NCBI GenBank assembly: GCA_035494735.1
Contig: DATJGS010000019.1
Coordinates: forward strand, 62,001 to 126,000
Length of the DNA stretch: 64,000 bases
Origin: DATJGS01 sp035494735
Lineage (GTDB): Bacteria > Eisenbacteria > RBG-16-71-46
Direction: 5' to 3'
Shown here: positions 35,801 through 43,571 of the stretch, piece by piece
How positions within the stretch are numbered: the stretch's first letter is position 1
Layout of the letters: the number at the start of each line of letters is the position of its first letter
Translations under genes and position numbers: made by a program
Notes under the pieces: generated by a model
Database searches by the model: none
What the model was told of the DNA's origin: nothing
The model's input: only the letters and a program-made list of their open reading frames with translations

Positions 35801-36007
35801 GAAGTCCACACGCAGCGCGCGGCCGTGCACGCCGGGCTCGTTCGTGAGCTTCATCTCGACGCCGTCGGCCGGCACGGGTTTCCAGAGCGACGCGTCCTCG
35901 AAGCCGTCGACGAGGCGCACCGGCGCGGCGGCGGCCGCATGCGCGAGCGCGCCGATGGCGAGCGCGGCGCAGGCCGCTCGCACCGCGACCGCGCGCACGC
36001 CGCTCAC
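32825..36007 (-). CDS. exported carbohydrate-active protein: CBM-like, discoidin (F5/8C) and alpha/alpha-barrel domains
   Basis: 1060 residues from GTG 36007, overlapping the permease stop (GTGA). A signal peptide (about 1-28) is followed by a CBM11-like beta-sandwich (33-185: DGFEDASLWKP..., VWLDDLGLVPL), a discoidin/CBM32-like domain (195-315: AVDGHLATGW, LELDLGVAREFGGLELTWSPN), an intermediate beta domain, and a helical barrel (about 560-960) with ARSWIRDGALMSAALLRMGD, CCVGDHGSDPTPEHDSEGEFIYLVAEYVRATGD, SYWDDLFALRGYRDA. That barrel resembles the GH15/GH63/GH94 structural group; the exact family and catalytic acids cannot be assigned by eye. It ends the ABC operon and probably trims glycans in the periplasm. 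Confidence 0.72.
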   Translation of the reverse strand: MSGVRAVAVRAACAALAIGALAHAAAAAPVRLVDGFEDASLWKPVPADGVEMKLTNEPGVHGRALRVDFRFVKGGGYAVVHRDVALDLPENYAIRFRVRGACPNENLELKLVDSTGANVWWCNRRDFAFPAEWRTLSTRKRQITYAWGPLGGGTLRRAAAIEFAITAGDGGQGTVWLDDLGLVPLPAEGTPPPPIVARGSSAAPGAGAARAVDGHLATGWAPAAGDARPWLELDLGVAREFGGLELTWSPNLTPRDYAVDFANDDGGWRRARTVVGGARPRDVLQLPESETRRIRVAWTGSGRAPRLDEVTLLPVAFGDSPESLFTRLAHVAPRGRYPRPYVGEQRYWTVIGAPGDSSKLLFAEDGAIEIAPCGASLEPFLIEDGKLVTWADAERTVSSPEGVGSQVQQVEWRADSLRLVIHVQSRADSGRGVAFVQYGLSQMGSRARRVTLALAIRPFQVNPPAQFLNRPGGVARIHALSFDSDGAVVDGRRRVLALRRPGGGGAFTFDQGDVTTWLDRGHAPAASAVFDSSGLASGALLYDFTLAARSGAAVDVALPMTLAPRAGASPAELEDVEARVRRAAAQRDVSPERGDTLAHVSLPDREVQATLLAQRDWIEIERVGPSLRPGARAYARSWIRDGALMSAALLRMGDAGTVRAFIDWYAGATYANGKVPCCVGDHGSDPTPEHDSEGEFIYLVAEYVRATGDTALARRVWPQVLGAAQYLDTLRAERLGAEWRTPANAPYLGLLPPSISHEGYSAKPMHSYWDDLFALRGYRDAAELAGVVGDAPAAARLRRSRDAFAHDLAASIPAAMAAHHIDYMPGCADLGDFDATSTTIALDPVEAGDVVPRAALERTFERYWKFFRDRRDGREPWDAYTPYEMRAIGAFVRLGWRERADSLLTFFMDGRRPRGWRQWPEVVWKDERAPRFLGDLPHAWVGSDFVRSVLTMLAYEREADGALVLAAGVPERWAQSSSGVRVHGMLTRWGALRYDLTPTERGYEVKVGAIRTMPPGGIAVAVPGVTREWTARVNGSEAAIGAGGEVTLRALPATVELAPR

Positions 36008-36825
36008 CCCTTCGTGCTTCCCATCGTCGCGCCCTGGATGTAGAGGCGCTGGAACGCGAGGAACAGCAGCAGCACCGGCAGCACCGTGAGCACCGCGCCC
36101 GCCATCATCAGCTCGGTGTCTTGCACGTGCTCGCCGACGAGGCTGGCCAGCGCCACGGGCAGCGTGAACTTGCGTTCGTCGCTGAGCACGATCAGCGGCC
36201 ACAGGAAGTCGTTCCACGACGTGAGCAGGTTGAAGATGCCCTGCGTGACCAGGATGGGCTTGATCACGGGCAGCACGACGCTCCAGAAGATGCGGAACTC
36301 GGAAGCGCCGTCGAGCCGCGCCGCGTCCAGCAGGTCGTCGGGGATCGACTGCGCGTACTGGCGCACCATGAAGATGCCGAGCACGCTCGCGAGGTAGGGA
36401 ATCATGGCGCCGGGCAGCGTGTTCACGAGGTGCAGCGCCTTCAGCTCGAGGAACAGCGGCAGCATGCCGACCTGGGCGGGCACGACGAGCGCGACCATGA
36501 GCCAGCGGAACACCCGCTCGCGCCCCCGGAAGCGCAGCTTCGCGAACGCGTATCCGGCCATGGCGTTGATGATCACCGAGAGCAACGTCGTGACCACCGC
36601 GATGAGCGTGCTGTTCAAGAGGCAGCGTCCGAGATCGAGCCGCGTGAACAGGGCGACGTAGTGCTCGAACGTCGGGTGATGGGGGATCAGCGGCGGCGGC
36701 AGCGTCGTGGACTCGCCGGGCCGCATCAGCGACGCCGACACCATCCACACCAGCGGCGCGGCCGTGAACAGCGCGGCCACGATCAGCGCCCCGAGCACCG
36801 CGCTGCGCGCCAGCGTGCGCTTCAT
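36004..36825 (-). CDS. ABC sugar transporter permease (MalG type)
   Basis: 273 residues with six predicted membrane helices. The coupling EAA-like loop DDLLDAARLDGASEFRIFWSVVLPVIKPIL is in the usual position for carbohydrate-uptake family CUT1, and NDFLWPLIVL follows. Its ATG overlaps the upstream permease stop (ATGA). With the MalF-type partner and binding protein it imports oligosaccharides across the inner membrane. The operon lacks an ATPase gene. Confidence 0.93.
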   Translation of the reverse strand: MKRTLARSAVLGALIVAALFTAAPLVWMVSASLMRPGESTTLPPPLIPHHPTFEHYVALFTRLDLGRCLLNSTLIAVVTTLLSVIINAMAGYAFAKLRFRGRERVFRWLMVALVVPAQVGMLPLFLELKALHLVNTLPGAMIPYLASVLGIFMVRQYAQSIPDDLLDAARLDGASEFRIFWSVVLPVIKPILVTQGIFNLLTSWNDFLWPLIVLSDERKFTLPVALASLVGEHVQDTELMMAGAVLTVLPVLLLFLAFQRLYIQGATMGSTKG

Positions 36826-37715
36826 GACGCGCGCTCGCGTTGCAGGCGCAGCTGGAGGAGCGTGGCGCCGAGCATGAGCGCGAACAACAGGAACGCGATC
36901 GACGCGGCGCGGCCCATGCGCCACCAGCGGAATCCCTGCTCGTACATCAGCATGACCAGCGTCACCGTACTGCGCAGCGGCCCGCCCTGGGTCATCACGT
37001 ACGGCTCGGCGAACAGCTGGAAATTCGCGAGCAGCGTGACGACGGTCACGAACACGAGCGCCGGCTGCAGCGCGGGCAGTGTGATGTGGCGGAAGCGCTG
37101 CCAGCCGCCCGCGCCGTCGAGCGCCGCGGCCTCGTAGAGTTCCTGCGGCACGTTCTGCAGGCCGGCCACGAAGATCAGCATCGCGTAGCCGAAGTTCTTC
37201 CATACCGCGAGCAGCACGATCGACGGCATGGCCCAGTGCGGATCGCCGAGCCAGTCGATGGTCGGCAGATGCAGCGACGACAGGATCCAGTCGAGCAGGC
37301 CGTAGCGCGGGTGATACAGATAGCGCCACACGATCGCGACGGCGACGAGCGTCGTGACGTACGGCGTGAAGAACACGACGCGGAACAACCCGCGCGCGCG
37401 GGCCAGCGGCGCCTGCACGAGCAGCGCGGCGCCGAGCGACGCCGCGATCGCGAGCGGCACGCCGAGCACGACGTAGACCAGCGTGTTGCGCAACGCGTTC
37501 CAGAACTCGCCGTCGCCGAGGACCTGCGTGTAGTTCTGGGCCCCGATCGCGCGCACGACGCGCGGATCGCCGATCGCGTAGATATCGAAGTCGGTGAAGC
37601 TCAGGACGAGCCCGGCGATCACCGGCAGCACGAAGAACACGAGGATGAGCGCGAGCGCGGGCGCGAGGAACGCCCAGGCCGCGCCGTCCTGGCGCTCCGC
37701 GCTGCCGCGGCTCAC
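36822..37715 (-). CDS. ABC sugar transporter permease (MalF type)
   Basis: 297 residues from GTG 37715, overlapping the binding-protein stop (GTGA). Six membrane helices; the EAA motif is QELYEAAALDGAGGWQRFRHITLPALQPAL (about 205-235). Other CUT1 features are FFTPYVTTLVAVAIVWRYLYHPRYGLLD and QLFAEPYVMTQGGP. Partner of the MalG-type permease just downstream. Confidence 0.93.
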   Translation of the reverse strand: MSRGSAERQDGAAWAFLAPALALILVFFVLPVIAGLVLSFTDFDIYAIGDPRVVRAIGAQNYTQVLGDGEFWNALRNTLVYVVLGVPLAIAASLGAALLVQAPLARARGLFRVVFFTPYVTTLVAVAIVWRYLYHPRYGLLDWILSSLHLPTIDWLGDPHWAMPSIVLLAVWKNFGYAMLIFVAGLQNVPQELYEAAALDGAGGWQRFRHITLPALQPALVFVTVVTLLANFQLFAEPYVMTQGGPLRSTVTLVMLMYEQGFRWWRMGRAASIAFLLFALMLGATLLQLRLQRERAS

Positions 37716-39175
37716 CGCCCGCCCCCGGCGGCGCTCCGCCCCGGTCCGCCCGACGCGCGCACGCCTGCCGCGGCGACGCGGGCCGGCGGCGCGACGCGAA
37801 CGCCGGTCGTGCCGGCCGCCGGGCGCAGCGCGTCGAGCCCGCGCGCGTGCAGCCAGCGGCGCTTCTCGAGCATCCGGTCGACGTCGCGATCGAGCGTCGC
37901 GAGCGCGGAGTCGGCCGTCGCCGTGCCGCGCACGGCGCGCTCCACTTGGTCCTGCAGCCGGATCGAGATCTCCTCCCACTCCGGCACCTTGGGCCACGGC
38001 GCGGTGCGCTCGAGCTGCGCGCCGAACGCGCGCATCTTGGGATCGGCGACGAGCGCCGAGTCGCGCCACGCCTCGGTGCGCGCCGGCAGATCGCCGCTCA
38101 AATGATAGAAGCGCACCTGCTGCTCGGTGCGCGACAGGAACTCGACGAGCTGCCACGCCGCGTCCGCGTGACGCGTGCCGCTGAAGACGACGAGGCTCGA
38201 GCCGCCGGCCATCGACAGCCCCGGGCCGTCGGGGCCGGGCAGCGGCGCCGTGGTCCACGCCGCGTCCATCCCGGGCGGCAGGCGGCGCGCGAACTCGCCC
38301 AGGTTCCACGGGCCGGTGATGAGCATGGCGAAGCGCCCGCGCCCGAATTCCTGGTAGAGGTTCGCGATCTGATTGTTGGAGACGGGCGGCGCCAGGCCAT
38401 CGCGGAACAGCCCGAGGTAGAAATCGAACGCGCGGCGGAATTCGGGCGATTCGAACGCGGCGCGCGTGTCGTCGTCCTTCAGCATCGTCGCGCCGGCCTG
38501 CAGGCCCAGGATCATGGGCTGCGGCCACTCGTTCGTCGGCAGCAGGATCGCGAAGTGACCGGGCCCCTCGGTGCGCCGGATCGCCTCCATGGCGCGCCGC
38601 CACTCGGCCCAGGTCGTCGGCATCTCGCGATAGCCGGCGCGCGCCAGCAGGTCGCGGCGGTAGAACAGCACGCGCGTGTCGACGTACCAGGGCACGCCGT
38701 ACACCACGTTCGCGATCACGTTCGTGTCCCAGATGCCCTTGAAGAAGTGCTCGGGGCGCGCCTCGGTCGCGGTCGCGATCCGCGCATCCAGCGGCTCGAG
38801 CGCGTGCAGCGCGACGAACTCCGAGACCCACGTGTTGCCGAGTTGCGCGACGTCGGGCGTGGCGCGGCCGACGTAGCTCGTGAGCAGCTTCTCGTGCGCG
38901 GCCGACCACGGGATCTGCTGCACCTCGACCTCGATGCCGGGGTGCGTGCGCTCGAAGTCGTGCACGAGTTCGGTGACCACTTCGCCCTCGCGCCCCATCG
39001 CCCAGAAGCGCAGGTGCACGGGCTCCTTCCCCGAGCGGCAGCCGGCGCCGCACGCCGCGGCGAGCGCAATGCCGAGCGCGGTGCCGAGTGCGAGAATGGG
39101 GCGCGTGCGTCCACCGAGCGCGTGCCGCGCGCGTCGCGTGCGCACCGCGTCGCGCCGCGCTTCGCGCGCGCTCAC
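37712..39175 (-). CDS. ABC transporter sugar-binding lipoprotein
   Basis: 487 residues from GTG 39175, overlapping the stop of the GH144-type gene (GTGA). A basic N-terminus and hydrophobic stretch end at Cys-containing AAACGAGC, a plausible lipoprotein site. The mature part is a family-1 solute-binding fold: VHLRFWAMGREGEVVTELVHDFERTHPGIEVEVQQIPW, ATPDVAQLGNTWVSEFVAL, VYGVPWYVDTRVLFYRRDLLARAG, FGRGRFAMLITGPWNLGEF. It should capture oligosaccharides and deliver them to the two permeases. The C-terminal 60 residues form a low-complexity Ala/Gly/Arg tail. Ligand unknown; context favours beta-glucan oligosaccharides. Confidence 0.88.
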   Translation of the reverse strand: MSAREARRDAVRTRRARHALGGRTRPILALGTALGIALAAACGAGCRSGKEPVHLRFWAMGREGEVVTELVHDFERTHPGIEVEVQQIPWSAAHEKLLTSYVGRATPDVAQLGNTWVSEFVALHALEPLDARIATATEARPEHFFKGIWDTNVIANVVYGVPWYVDTRVLFYRRDLLARAGYREMPTTWAEWRRAMEAIRRTEGPGHFAILLPTNEWPQPMILGLQAGATMLKDDDTRAAFESPEFRRAFDFYLGLFRDGLAPPVSNNQIANLYQEFGRGRFAMLITGPWNLGEFARRLPPGMDAAWTTAPLPGPDGPGLSMAGGSSLVVFSGTRHADAAWQLVEFLSRTEQQVRFYHLSGDLPARTEAWRDSALVADPKMRAFGAQLERTAPWPKVPEWEEISIRLQDQVERAVRGTATADSALATLDRDVDRMLEKRRWLHARGLDALRPAAGTTGVRVAPPARVAAAGVRASGGPGRSAAGGGR

Positions 39176-40794
39176 CGCGGCGCCCCGCTCGCGTCCAGCC
39201 AGCCACCCTGGAATCCCGCGCGACGCAGGCCGCGCGCGATGTAGGGATTGCGCCGCATGACGCGCCACACCAGGCCGCTGCGCCAGTTCTCGATCATGGC
39301 CAGCGTCGGACCCTGGTCGATCCCCAGGCGATCGGTGTCGAACCACCCGACGCCGGGCACGATGCGGCCCGCGGTCACGCGCACGTTGGCATCGAGCGTC
39401 GGGTTCAGCGCGTCCACGAAGCCGTGCCGGTCGTACGCGTAGGCGCCGTAGTCCGCGCGCATGGCCATCAGCGTGGGCACGACGATCTCGGGCGCGAACG
39501 GCATCGAGCCCGCGGCGGCGCACGGCGCGACCGTGCCGTCGTCCTCGACGCGCTCGAACGAAGCGCCGCGCGCGGTGTACGTGTGGAACTCGCGCGTGCG
39601 GCCGTCGATCACCGCCTTGCCGTCGAGCGGGCCGTCGCACGCGGTCAGGCCCCACAGCCGCTCGCCGTAGCCGCGGAACGCGCCCGGGTTCTGCCTCGCG
39701 TACGCGAACTGGGCGAGCGTGGCGCGCCGCGAGTTCTCGAAGTAGTCGATGCCATGGCCGCGCATGTAATCGTCCTGAATGCCGCGCGTGTCGATCCACA
39801 CGTGCGAGTACTGATGGCCGAACAACGGCGCGAAGCCGAGATGCTCCTGGCCCTGGAACGTGCCCCAACGATAGCCCTTCGTCCACGCGCGCCACACGTC
39901 GCCCTCAGCGGCATGGCGCGGCGCGCCGAGCGCGAGCACCTGCAGGATCATCGCTTCGTCGTAGCCCTGCCAGTCGTACGCGAGGAAGCCGTCCTCGGGA
40001 CCCCAGCCCATGCACACCTTGGGAGAACGCACCTGCGCCCAGCGCCAGTCGGCGCGCGCGTACAGCGAGTCGGCCAGCGCGCGCACGCGCGCCTCGACCG
40101 GGTCCGGGTGATCGAAGTAGCTCTGGCAGAACAGGGCGCCGGCGAACAGCAGCGCGCTGTCGATCGTGGACAGCTCGATGTCCTTGAAGCGCGTGCCGTG
40201 CTCGGGCTCGAGGAAGTGATAGAAGAAGCCGCGATAGCCGGTGACGCCGTGCGCCGCCGTGTCCTGGCGCGCGCTCCAGAAGAACTCGAGCGTGGCCAGC
40301 GTGCGCCGCGCGGCCGCGGCGCGCGTCACCCAGCCGCGCTCGGCGCCGATCGGATACGCGGTCAACGCGAAGCCGACCGCGCCGACGCTGCAGAACGAGC
40401 GCGTGGGCTCGCGGTCCGGCGTGAGCACGCTGTCCATGCCCTGAAAGTCCCAGAACCAGTCGAACGTCGCGCGCTCGAGCGAGTCGACGAATGCGAGCTG
40501 AGCGGGCGACGCGTTCCAGGACGGTGCGAGCGCGGCACGGGCGCTCGCGGCCCGGTGCGCGCGCGATGCCGCCGGGGCGCCGTGCGTGGCGGTGGCGCCG
40601 GGCGCGGCCCGGCACGATGCCGCGTTTCCGAGCAGAGCGGCCAGCGCGACCGCGAGCGCGAAGCCGCGCTCGGCGCGAATGACGCCACGCTCGGCGGGCA
40701 CGACGTCGCGCGACGGGCGCACCTCGGCATCCAGCCGCACGCGCGCCATCACGCTCGGCGTGCCGTCCATGGCCTGCCTCAGCGCGGCGCGCAC
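39172..40794 (-). CDS. GH144-type glucanase (PF10091 glucoamylase-like), predicted exported
   Basis: Up to 540 residues; GTG 40794, ATG 40770 and ATG 40749 are all possible starts. A hydrophobic stretch ending NAASC near residue 61 suggests a lipoprotein or cleaved signal. The catalytic domain is the PF10091 alpha/alpha barrel: ERATFDWFWDFQGMDSVLTPDRE, CSVGAVGFALTAYPIGAERGWVTRAAA, FGHQYSHVWIDTRGIQDDYM, FENSRRATLAQFAYA and GIDQGPTLAMIENWRSGLVW. Characterised members in GH144 are endo-beta-1,2-glucanases; many others are only labelled glucoamylase family. It lies between LacI and the ABC binding protein, so it probably makes the oligosaccharides that are imported. Confidence 0.82.
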   Translation of the reverse strand: MRAALRQAMDGTPSVMARVRLDAEVRPSRDVVPAERGVIRAERGFALAVALAALLGNAASCRAAPGATATHGAPAASRAHRAASARAALAPSWNASPAQLAFVDSLERATFDWFWDFQGMDSVLTPDREPTRSFCSVGAVGFALTAYPIGAERGWVTRAAAARRTLATLEFFWSARQDTAAHGVTGYRGFFYHFLEPEHGTRFKDIELSTIDSALLFAGALFCQSYFDHPDPVEARVRALADSLYARADWRWAQVRSPKVCMGWGPEDGFLAYDWQGYDEAMILQVLALGAPRHAAEGDVWRAWTKGYRWGTFQGQEHLGFAPLFGHQYSHVWIDTRGIQDDYMRGHGIDYFENSRRATLAQFAYARQNPGAFRGYGERLWGLTACDGPLDGKAVIDGRTREFHTYTARGASFERVEDDGTVAPCAAAGSMPFAPEIVVPTLMAMRADYGAYAYDRHGFVDALNPTLDANVRVTAGRIVPGVGWFDTDRLGIDQGPTLAMIENWRSGLVWRVMRRNPYIARGLRRAGFQGGWLDASGAPR

Positions 40795-40798
40795 GCGC

Positions 40799-41851
40799 TC
40801 ACTCGGAGCGCGGCGCCGGCGGGAGCGGCTGGCGTCCGCTCCACCGGGTGGCGGCGCCCGGGGCGCCGCACGAGCCGCGCACGACCAGGGTCACAGGGAC
40901 GATCTCGTGGCGCCCGCGCTTCGCGCCGGCGACCTCGGGGTCGAGCAGGAACTGCACGGCGCGCCGCCCGAGCGCTTCGACGTCGAGGTGGATCGTGGTG
41001 AGCGGCGGCGTCATGTAGCGCGCCATCGGGATGTCGTCGAATCCGGCGAGCGCGATGTCACCGGGGATCTGCAGTCCGGCGTCGTGCAGCGCGCCCATCA
41101 GTCCGACCGCCATGTGGTCGTTGGCCACGAACACGGCGGTGGGACGAGGCGCGAGCGCCACGATCGCCTCCGCGGCGTCGTAGCCCGAGCGTTCCGTGAA
41201 CGCGCCGGCGATCTCCAGCTCGGGTGCAGGCGTGAGCCCGGCGCCGCGCAGCGCCGCGCGGTAGCCCTCGAGCCGCTCGCGCGCGTCGATGTTGTGGCTC
41301 GGCCCGTGCACGGTCGCGATGCGCGTGTGCCCGAGCGAGATCAGGTGGCGCGTCACCGTCTCGGCGCCGCCGCGGTTGTCGAACTGCAGCGTGTCGCAGC
41401 CCTCGACCTGGATCTCGGGATTGACGAGCACGCTCGGCGCGTGCACGGCCCAGCGCGCGAGCACGCGCGAATCGTCGAGGTCGGGCGCCATCACGATCAT
41501 GCCGTCCACGCGCCCGCGCATGGAGCGCGCCGCCATGGTCAGCTCGTCGGCGCGCGAGCTGGAGCGCGACACGAGCAGCGTGAAGCCCTGGAGCTGTGCG
41601 GCCTGATCGACGCCGCGAATCATCTCCGAGAAGAACTCGCCGTGCATGTCGGGCAGCAGCAGGCCGAGCGTGTGTGTACGGCTCGTGATCAGGCTGCGCG
41701 CCGTGGCGTTCGGCCAGTACGCGACGCGCTCGGCGGCGGCCAGCACGCGGCGCCGCGTGTCGTCGCTGACGCGCGTGCTGTTGTTGAACACGCGCGACAC
41801 CGTCGCGATCGACACGCGGCTCACGCGCGCGACGTCACGGATGTTGGCCAT
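40799..41851 (-). CDS. LacI-family transcriptional regulator
   Basis: 350 residues. N-terminal helix-turn-helix and hinge: NIRDVARVSRVSIATVSRVFNNSTRVSDDTRRRVLAAAERVAYWPNATARSL (about 3-55). A periplasmic-binding-protein fold follows (LGLLLPDMHGEFFSEMIRGVDQAAQLQGFTLLV, FVANDHMAVGLMGALHDAGLQIPGDIALAGFDDIPMARYMTPPLTTI). The family represses sugar genes until an oligosaccharide inducer binds. Placed between two GH144-type genes, it is the likely local regulator. A LacI-like operator candidate occurs at 53760-53775 upstream of the same region. Confidence 0.93.
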   Translation of the reverse strand: MANIRDVARVSRVSIATVSRVFNNSTRVSDDTRRRVLAAAERVAYWPNATARSLITSRTHTLGLLLPDMHGEFFSEMIRGVDQAAQLQGFTLLVSRSSSRADELTMAARSMRGRVDGMIVMAPDLDDSRVLARWAVHAPSVLVNPEIQVEGCDTLQFDNRGGAETVTRHLISLGHTRIATVHGPSHNIDARERLEGYRAALRGAGLTPAPELEIAGAFTERSGYDAAEAIVALAPRPTAVFVANDHMAVGLMGALHDAGLQIPGDIALAGFDDIPMARYMTPPLTTIHLDVEALGRRAVQFLLDPEVAGAKRGRHEIVPVTLVVRGSCGAPGAATRWSGRQPLPPAPRSE

Positions 41852-41920
41852 GGCCGCCTCTCTCCCGCTCGCGCGCTCCCGCGGTCATGCTGCCGCGGCG
41901 GCCGCCTGCGCTTCGCCCGC

Positions 41921-43504
41921 TCATTGGAGCCGGATCCATTTCTGGGTGCGCGCCGCGCCCGCCGCTTCGAGGCGTACGAAGTACAGGCCCGGGCCGGGAT
42001 CGGCGGCCGCGACCACGTGCTCGCCGGCTTCGCGCCAGCCGTCGACCGGCCGCTCGATCAGGCGGCCGCGCACGTCGAACACCGACACGCGCACCCACGC
42101 CGCGACCGGCAGGCGGAAGCGGATGCGGCCCGCGTTCGCGGCCGGGTTCGGCTCCGTCGACAGGCCGAGCGCGACGCCCGGCGCGGGCCGCGGCACCGAG
42201 CCCGTGGCGATCGGCTGGAAGTTCGCGAGGGACAGCGCGCGCTGGATGTCCGCGTTGTACGTGACGCGCTTGGCCGGCCCGCCCGTCAGGTAGTTCTCGA
42301 TCATGAGCACGATCGGACCCTGGTCGATGCCCAGATAGTCCGTGTCGTACCAGCCGCGGTCGAAGTTGAACGCGTCGCGGAATCCGTACGGTCCCCACAG
42401 CTCGTCGTGGAAGTTGTTCCACAGCGTGTGCGCGACCTGCTGCGATTCCGCCGGCGTGAACCAGATCGAGCTGAGCGCGGCCGTGGGCACGAGCGTGCCG
42501 TTGTCGCCCTGGTTCGGCGGCGCGCCGCGCGCGCTGTAGCCGAACGGATCGTCGCTCGCGGTGATGCCCCACAAGCTGTCGGAGTACGCGAGGTATCCGC
42601 CCGGGTTCGCGATGCAGTAGTTGCGCTGCGCCAGCGTCGCGCGCCGCGAGTTCTCGAAGTACGTGATGCCGCGCACGCGCATCGTGTCGTCCTGGATGTT
42701 CTGGAAGTCGATCCAGCAGTGCGTGTACTGATGCCCGAACAGCGGTGGAAAGTTGATGAACGAGTACCCGTTCCACGTCTGCCAGCGATAGCCCTTGCAC
42801 CACCAGCCCTTCCACAGTCCACCGGGCAGGCCGTTCGTCGGCGAGCCGATCGCGAGCAGGTACAGAATCGACGCCTCGTTGTAGCCCTGCCACGTGCCGA
42901 AGTCGGCGAAGCCGTTCTCGGGTTTCCACCCCATATAGATGGGGCCGTTGCTACCGAGCGCGACGAAGTGCCAGTTCACCCGCCGATAGATGGAGTCGGC
43001 GAGCGCGCGGATCGCGACCTCGGTCGTGTCCGTGAGGTTGAAGTACTCGCGGCAATCGAGGATGCCGGCGAGCAGCAGCGCGGTGTCGATGGTCGACAGC
43101 TCGCTGCTCCACATGCGCACGCCCGTGTCCATGGTGATCCAGTGATAGAACAGGCCCTGGTAGCCCATCATGCCGTTGACCGCGGTGCCCTGCGGGCCGA
43201 ACCAGAACGTGCGCAGCGTGGTGACGACGCGCTGCCGCGCGGCGGCGCGCGTCACGTAACCGTGATCGACGCCGACGCAGATCGCGCTCAGGCCGAAGCC
43301 GGTGCTGGCGATGCTGCACGGCGAGCCGACCACGCTGCGGTCGCGAATCAGGCCGTTCGCCGGATTCGCCTGATACCAGAAGTAGCGGAAGCCCGAAGCC
43401 TGCAGCGAATCGAGCAGGGCCGGGTCGCTGATCTGCGCACGCGCCATGGGCGCGAACGACACGAGCAGGACGCCGGTCGCGAGCGCCAGAGCGATGCGTT
43501 TCAT
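41921..43504 (-). CDS. GH144-type glucanase with C-terminal sorting domain, secreted
   Basis: 527 residues; ATG 43504 follows AAAGGA. Signal peptide MKRIALALATGVLLVSFAPMARA. PF10091-type barrel parallel to the enzyme at 39-40.8 kb: LQASGFRYFWYQANPANGLIRDRS, STGFGLSAICVGVDHGYVTRAAARQR, FGHQYTHCWIDFQNIQDDTM, FENSRRATLAQRNY, GIDQGPIVLMIENYLTGG. The C-terminal 85 residues are a T9SS/FlgD-like module (STEPNPAANAGRIRFRLP, VSVFDVRGRLIERPVDG, PGPGLYFVRLEA). It is therefore probably surface-exposed or released, while its sibling is periplasmic or a lipoprotein. Endo-beta-1,2-glucanase activity is likely by family but not proven. Confidence 0.82.
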   Translation of the reverse strand: MKRIALALATGVLLVSFAPMARAQISDPALLDSLQASGFRYFWYQANPANGLIRDRSVVGSPCSIASTGFGLSAICVGVDHGYVTRAAARQRVVTTLRTFWFGPQGTAVNGMMGYQGLFYHWITMDTGVRMWSSELSTIDTALLLAGILDCREYFNLTDTTEVAIRALADSIYRRVNWHFVALGSNGPIYMGWKPENGFADFGTWQGYNEASILYLLAIGSPTNGLPGGLWKGWWCKGYRWQTWNGYSFINFPPLFGHQYTHCWIDFQNIQDDTMRVRGITYFENSRRATLAQRNYCIANPGGYLAYSDSLWGITASDDPFGYSARGAPPNQGDNGTLVPTAALSSIWFTPAESQQVAHTLWNNFHDELWGPYGFRDAFNFDRGWYDTDYLGIDQGPIVLMIENYLTGGPAKRVTYNADIQRALSLANFQPIATGSVPRPAPGVALGLSTEPNPAANAGRIRFRLPVAAWVRVSVFDVRGRLIERPVDGWREAGEHVVAAADPGPGLYFVRLEAAGAARTQKWIRLQ

Positions 43505-43571
43505 GAATGTCCTTTCGATCGACACGGTGTCCCGTGCTTCTCACACCGACCCGCGAAGGTCGGCTACCGCG

